DNA from: Carposina sasakii
Taxonomy: Eukaryota; Arthropoda; Insecta; Lepidoptera; Carposinidae
Reading direction: 5' to 3'
Assembly: GCA_014607495.2 (NCBI GenBank)
Contig: CP053153.1
Coordinates: forward strand, 6,634,001 to 6,698,000
DNA length: 64,000 bases
Positions within the stretch are counted from its first letter, which is position 1. Each line of letters starts with the position of its first letter. The notes below the pieces were generated by a model, which searched no databases, was not told the DNA's origin, and worked only from the letters and a program-made list of their open reading frames with translations. Shown in pieces: positions 61,917 through 64,000 of this stretch. The translations under genes were made by a program, and so were the position numbers.

Positions 61917-62178
61917 ATGCGACGATGATACGATCCTGATGACGGAAGTGCCTGCGTATAGACACGGTTTTGAGTGTAGAAGGGACGGTGGCTAATATTG
62001 AAATCGGTGCCGAAAATGGTGATAGCTTTGTGATGAGTAGTCACAGGTTGCGCGTGCCTGAGTTGCGAGTGAGTGGGGCGCAGGACGACGAGAAGGATGA
62101 TCCTCCGGCCGCGTTGCCCCCGTTTGCTTCCCTCACCCTTGCATCAATTCCGAGACGACGGCATTCTTGGATATGCGG
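61917..62178 (+). CDS. dnc: 5' coding exon of a long-form cAMP phosphodiesterase 4 (dunce-type), partial gene
   Basis: The product of the full gene would hydrolyse cAMP to AMP in the cytoplasm and at membranes. Only an isoform-specific N-terminus is present here. The first in-frame ATG is at 62033, because the stop at 61940-61942 excludes a far-upstream start. It gives 48 codons: MSSHRLRVPELRVSGAQ, an acidic DDEKDD segment, a proline/alanine-rich stretch, and PRRRHSWIC. Two bases of a Gly codon remain before the donor GG|GTAAGT (phase 2). In vertebrate PDE4 long forms RRHSWIC sits exactly where the variable N-terminus joins the shared UCR1 exon, and its Ser is a protein kinase A site. That placement and the local GC rise support the call. 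TTCTTTATAG at 61907-61916 is a possible 3' splice site, making 61917-62032 5' untranslated. The UCR and catalytic exons are not in the window. RRRHSWIC is short, so orthology is strong inference, not proof. Confidence 0.7.
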
Positions 62179-62465
62179 GTAAGTTAACTTACGATTTTCT
62201 TTTGTGTTATTTGGTCTACAATCAATGGGTTCATTTGGATCTGTGATCAATATGTGGTAGGTAATTTAATTCATCAATGACTCCAAAATAGGAGTACCAA
62301 GTACCAAGCAAAGTTCATACGAGTAGGTAGGTACTATGGAGATGGCTAGGCCTCTCTGACATAATTACCTTACGTTTTTTATTTGATAATTAGAAACTGA
62401 TTAGATTGAATGACGGTAATAACAATAGTCACCTGAACTGATTGATATGTACTTATTATTATACA
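62179..62465 (+). other. Start of the intron after the PDE4-type exon
   Basis: It begins GTAAGTTAACTT, a near-ideal 5' splice site. The sequence is AT-rich. No downstream exon or acceptor with PDE4-like coding was found before the window ends, so the intron exceeds 1.8 kb if the exon is real. Confidence 0.55.
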
Positions 62466-62758
62466 TATACAAAATGATTTTTGGTCGTCCACGTTCTCGA
62501 AAACTACGGAATCTCATCATCATCATGATCATTTTTCTCCATGGAAGGATACATGGGAAGTGTCTGGTTTTCAAAATATTTGGGTCCAAAGTTGAATAAA
62601 CTGCGTTTTTCTGCATAAATGCACATTGACGCGTGTAGCAAGTAATTGAAAAAAATATATTTACATCGTTTTCCAGCATTTTTTTTGGCATAAACTTTAT
62701 TTGATGTATAGAGTACGTACCCTTCGTTAATGGTGGCGACGAAAAAAAAACCCTGCTT
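62466..62758 (+). mobile_element. TACAGGGTG-type element with internal deletion
   Basis: It starts TATACAAAATGATTTTTGGT and ends GGTGGCGACGAAAAAAAAAC followed by CCTG. About 100 bases found in the middle of other members are missing. It lies just downstream of the PDE4-type exon, presumably in its intron. Confidence 0.75.
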
Positions 62759-62845
62759 GGAATTTACATAATATAATTGAAAATTTTTCCCAAATGCTAA
62801 ATGAAATTTTATTATGCGTTACAATTCGGAAGTTCAAACATTCAC

Positions 62846-63266
62846 TATGGGTGCGCCCACCACCGGGCCCTACACTCTCCACTGACCCTCGGATCTGATA
62901 ACTCATAACTGCGAAAACAGGCACTTGCACTAACTACAATCACCAGGAGAAACCAGACCCGAGCACCTAGCATGCAAGACAATACATTGCACTATTCCGA
63001 AATCAAAAACTAGATAAATAATCTACATATGTTTTTAGAAATTAGTAAAACACTTATTATTATGAAACTCTAAAACCCCAACACATAACCTACACAGAAT
63101 TACACAGTGCTCAGGAATAGTACAATGTATTGTCTTGCATGCTAGGTGCTCGGGTCTGGTTTCTCGTGGCGATTGTAGTTAGTGCAAGTGCCTGTTTTCG
63201 CAGTTATGAGTTATCAGATCCGAGGGTCAGTGGAGGGTGTGGGGCCCAGTGGTGGGCGCACCCATA
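62846..63266. repeat. Long inverted repeat (153-bp arms, 115-bp loop)
   Basis: The left arm (62846-62998) begins TATGGGTGCGCCCACCAC. The right arm (63114-63266) is its reverse complement with 147 of 153 bases matching and no indels. The arms are about half GC, well above the surroundings. CCAAATGCTAAATG occurs directly outside on both sides (about 62790 and 63268). Transcription would give a long, nearly perfect hairpin. It is probably a foldback element or MITE, but a hairpin-RNA source is possible. Confidence 0.9.
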
Positions 63267-63439
63267 CCAAATGCTAAATGTAATGAATTAAGAAAACCAG
63301 TAATATCTAAAGTCTACACTTAACAAATAAAAGGTAGGTAGTTTAAGTACGTACACGAAGTTCTCTTTGAAACGGGAGCAGAACTTCAGCCACTGGGAAA
63401 TTACTGATGGGTATCGATTGCTCGGCCTGCAGTAAGCGG

Positions 63440-63595
63440 ACCTTAATGAACTTGGGAACTGTGAGTTTGGGAAAGAAAACAAAATTATAATATGATAATT
63501 TGGCAAATGATTATTCGGCGTAATAAAATTCTGCGGAACGTTGGTTGGGAAGTGAAAATTTGGCAAACAATTTTCGGCGAAAGGCAGAGAACCAT
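63440..63595. repeat. Copy of the 25270-25446 repeat end
   Basis: It matches in order the words CTTGGGAACTGTGA, TGGGAAA, GATTATTCGG, TTCTGCGGAACGTTGG, TTGGCAAACA and GGCGAAAGGC from the right end of the foldback element at 24.3-25.4 kb. Here it stands alone. Confidence 0.6.
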
Positions 63596-63891
63596 ATATT
63601 ACCTACTTTTTATTCCCAAGTGGTCAACATTTATGCTACATAAATAATTTGGTTTTTTATATGGTGTTGTGTATAGTGGTGTGTTTGGGTCTAATATATT
63701 GTGCCCCAGTTGCACCAAATATCTAGTATTAGTTTTTATTTCGCGTATTAGCCATACATGTATCAAGCAAAAGGAATGCTAAACAATAATTGTACACAAT
63801 CCGCTGAAGCGATTCGTATTACGTGACAACCATCAACCAACCATAAGTAGAATTTTTTACTCGAAAATTATGATTTCCTTGCCTCGTGGTG

Positions 63892-64000
63892 CCGGCATAG
63901 TAGAATTCGTACCGCCCCATGTCTGCCCGTGGGTATCGTACGAGGCTATTTCGGGTTTCCGAGAGGTGGGCAGCAGCGCCTCCCGTGTTGACAACATAGT
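63892..64000 (+). repeat. Repeat fragment homologous to 16321-16441, inverted
   Basis: The words GTGCCGGCATAGTAGAATTC and GAGGTGGGCAGCAGCGCCTC run to ACAACATAGT at the window edge. They are the reverse complement of the block near 16.3-16.4 kb. The element continues beyond the window. Confidence 0.75.

Noticed and set aside
61970..62032. Upstream extension of the PDE4-type reading frame to a TTG codon
   Set aside because: An alternative TTG start is not expected in an animal nuclear gene; the first in-frame ATG is at 62033.

Overview
This is AT-rich insect DNA, almost certainly lepidopteran. The window carries repeat ends familiar from moth and butterfly genomes: short Helitrons ending CTAGT, and non-LTR retrotransposon tails whose C-terminus reads GEAYVQQWT. 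TAGGTA/TACCTA words are also frequent. The window is almost entirely non-coding. Species cannot be resolved from the sequence alone.

Only one piece of host coding sequence is convincing: a 5' coding exon at about 61.9-62.2 kb on the + strand. It ends in PRRRHSWIC just before a GTAAGT donor. RRHSWIC, placed at the junction between an isoform-specific N-terminus and the shared UCR1 region, is the hallmark of long-form cAMP-specific phosphodiesterase 4, whose insect orthologue is dunce. The rest of that gene lies outside the window. A GC/CpG-rich block at 34.3-34.64 kb, with an initiator-like TCAGTT and a GTAAG donor, could be an upstream promoter and non-coding exon on the same strand. At 29.6 kb a pyrimidine-rich CAG|GTAAG site has the form of a recursive-splicing ratchet point. 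Linking these into one transcript is inference.

Layout: 1-10,271 is a near-identical copy of 34,660-45,136. It stops inside a dispersed repeat at a gap of exactly 500 N (10,272-10,771), which suggests an unpurged haplotype copy rather than a real duplication. From 10.8 to 13.2 kb lie the remains of a tyrosine-recombinase retrotransposon (DIRS/Ngaro/PAT type), followed by a 77-bp-arm palindrome. From 14 to 33 kb there is a patchwork of DNA-transposon remnants, Helitron ends and LINE tails. From 45 to 61 kb the sequence is mostly featureless AT-rich DNA with scattered repeats. From 62 to 64 kb lie the dunce-type exon, another dispersed element, a long inverted repeat (153-bp arms, 147 matches) and two further repeat fragments.

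No rRNA gene, intact tRNA gene, CRISPR array, operon or intact transposase gene was seen. No novel biological system is evident. The most informative items are the PDE4/dunce exon with its possible long-intron architecture, the long hairpin beside it, the palindrome beside the tyrosine-recombinase relic, and the probable assembly duplication.
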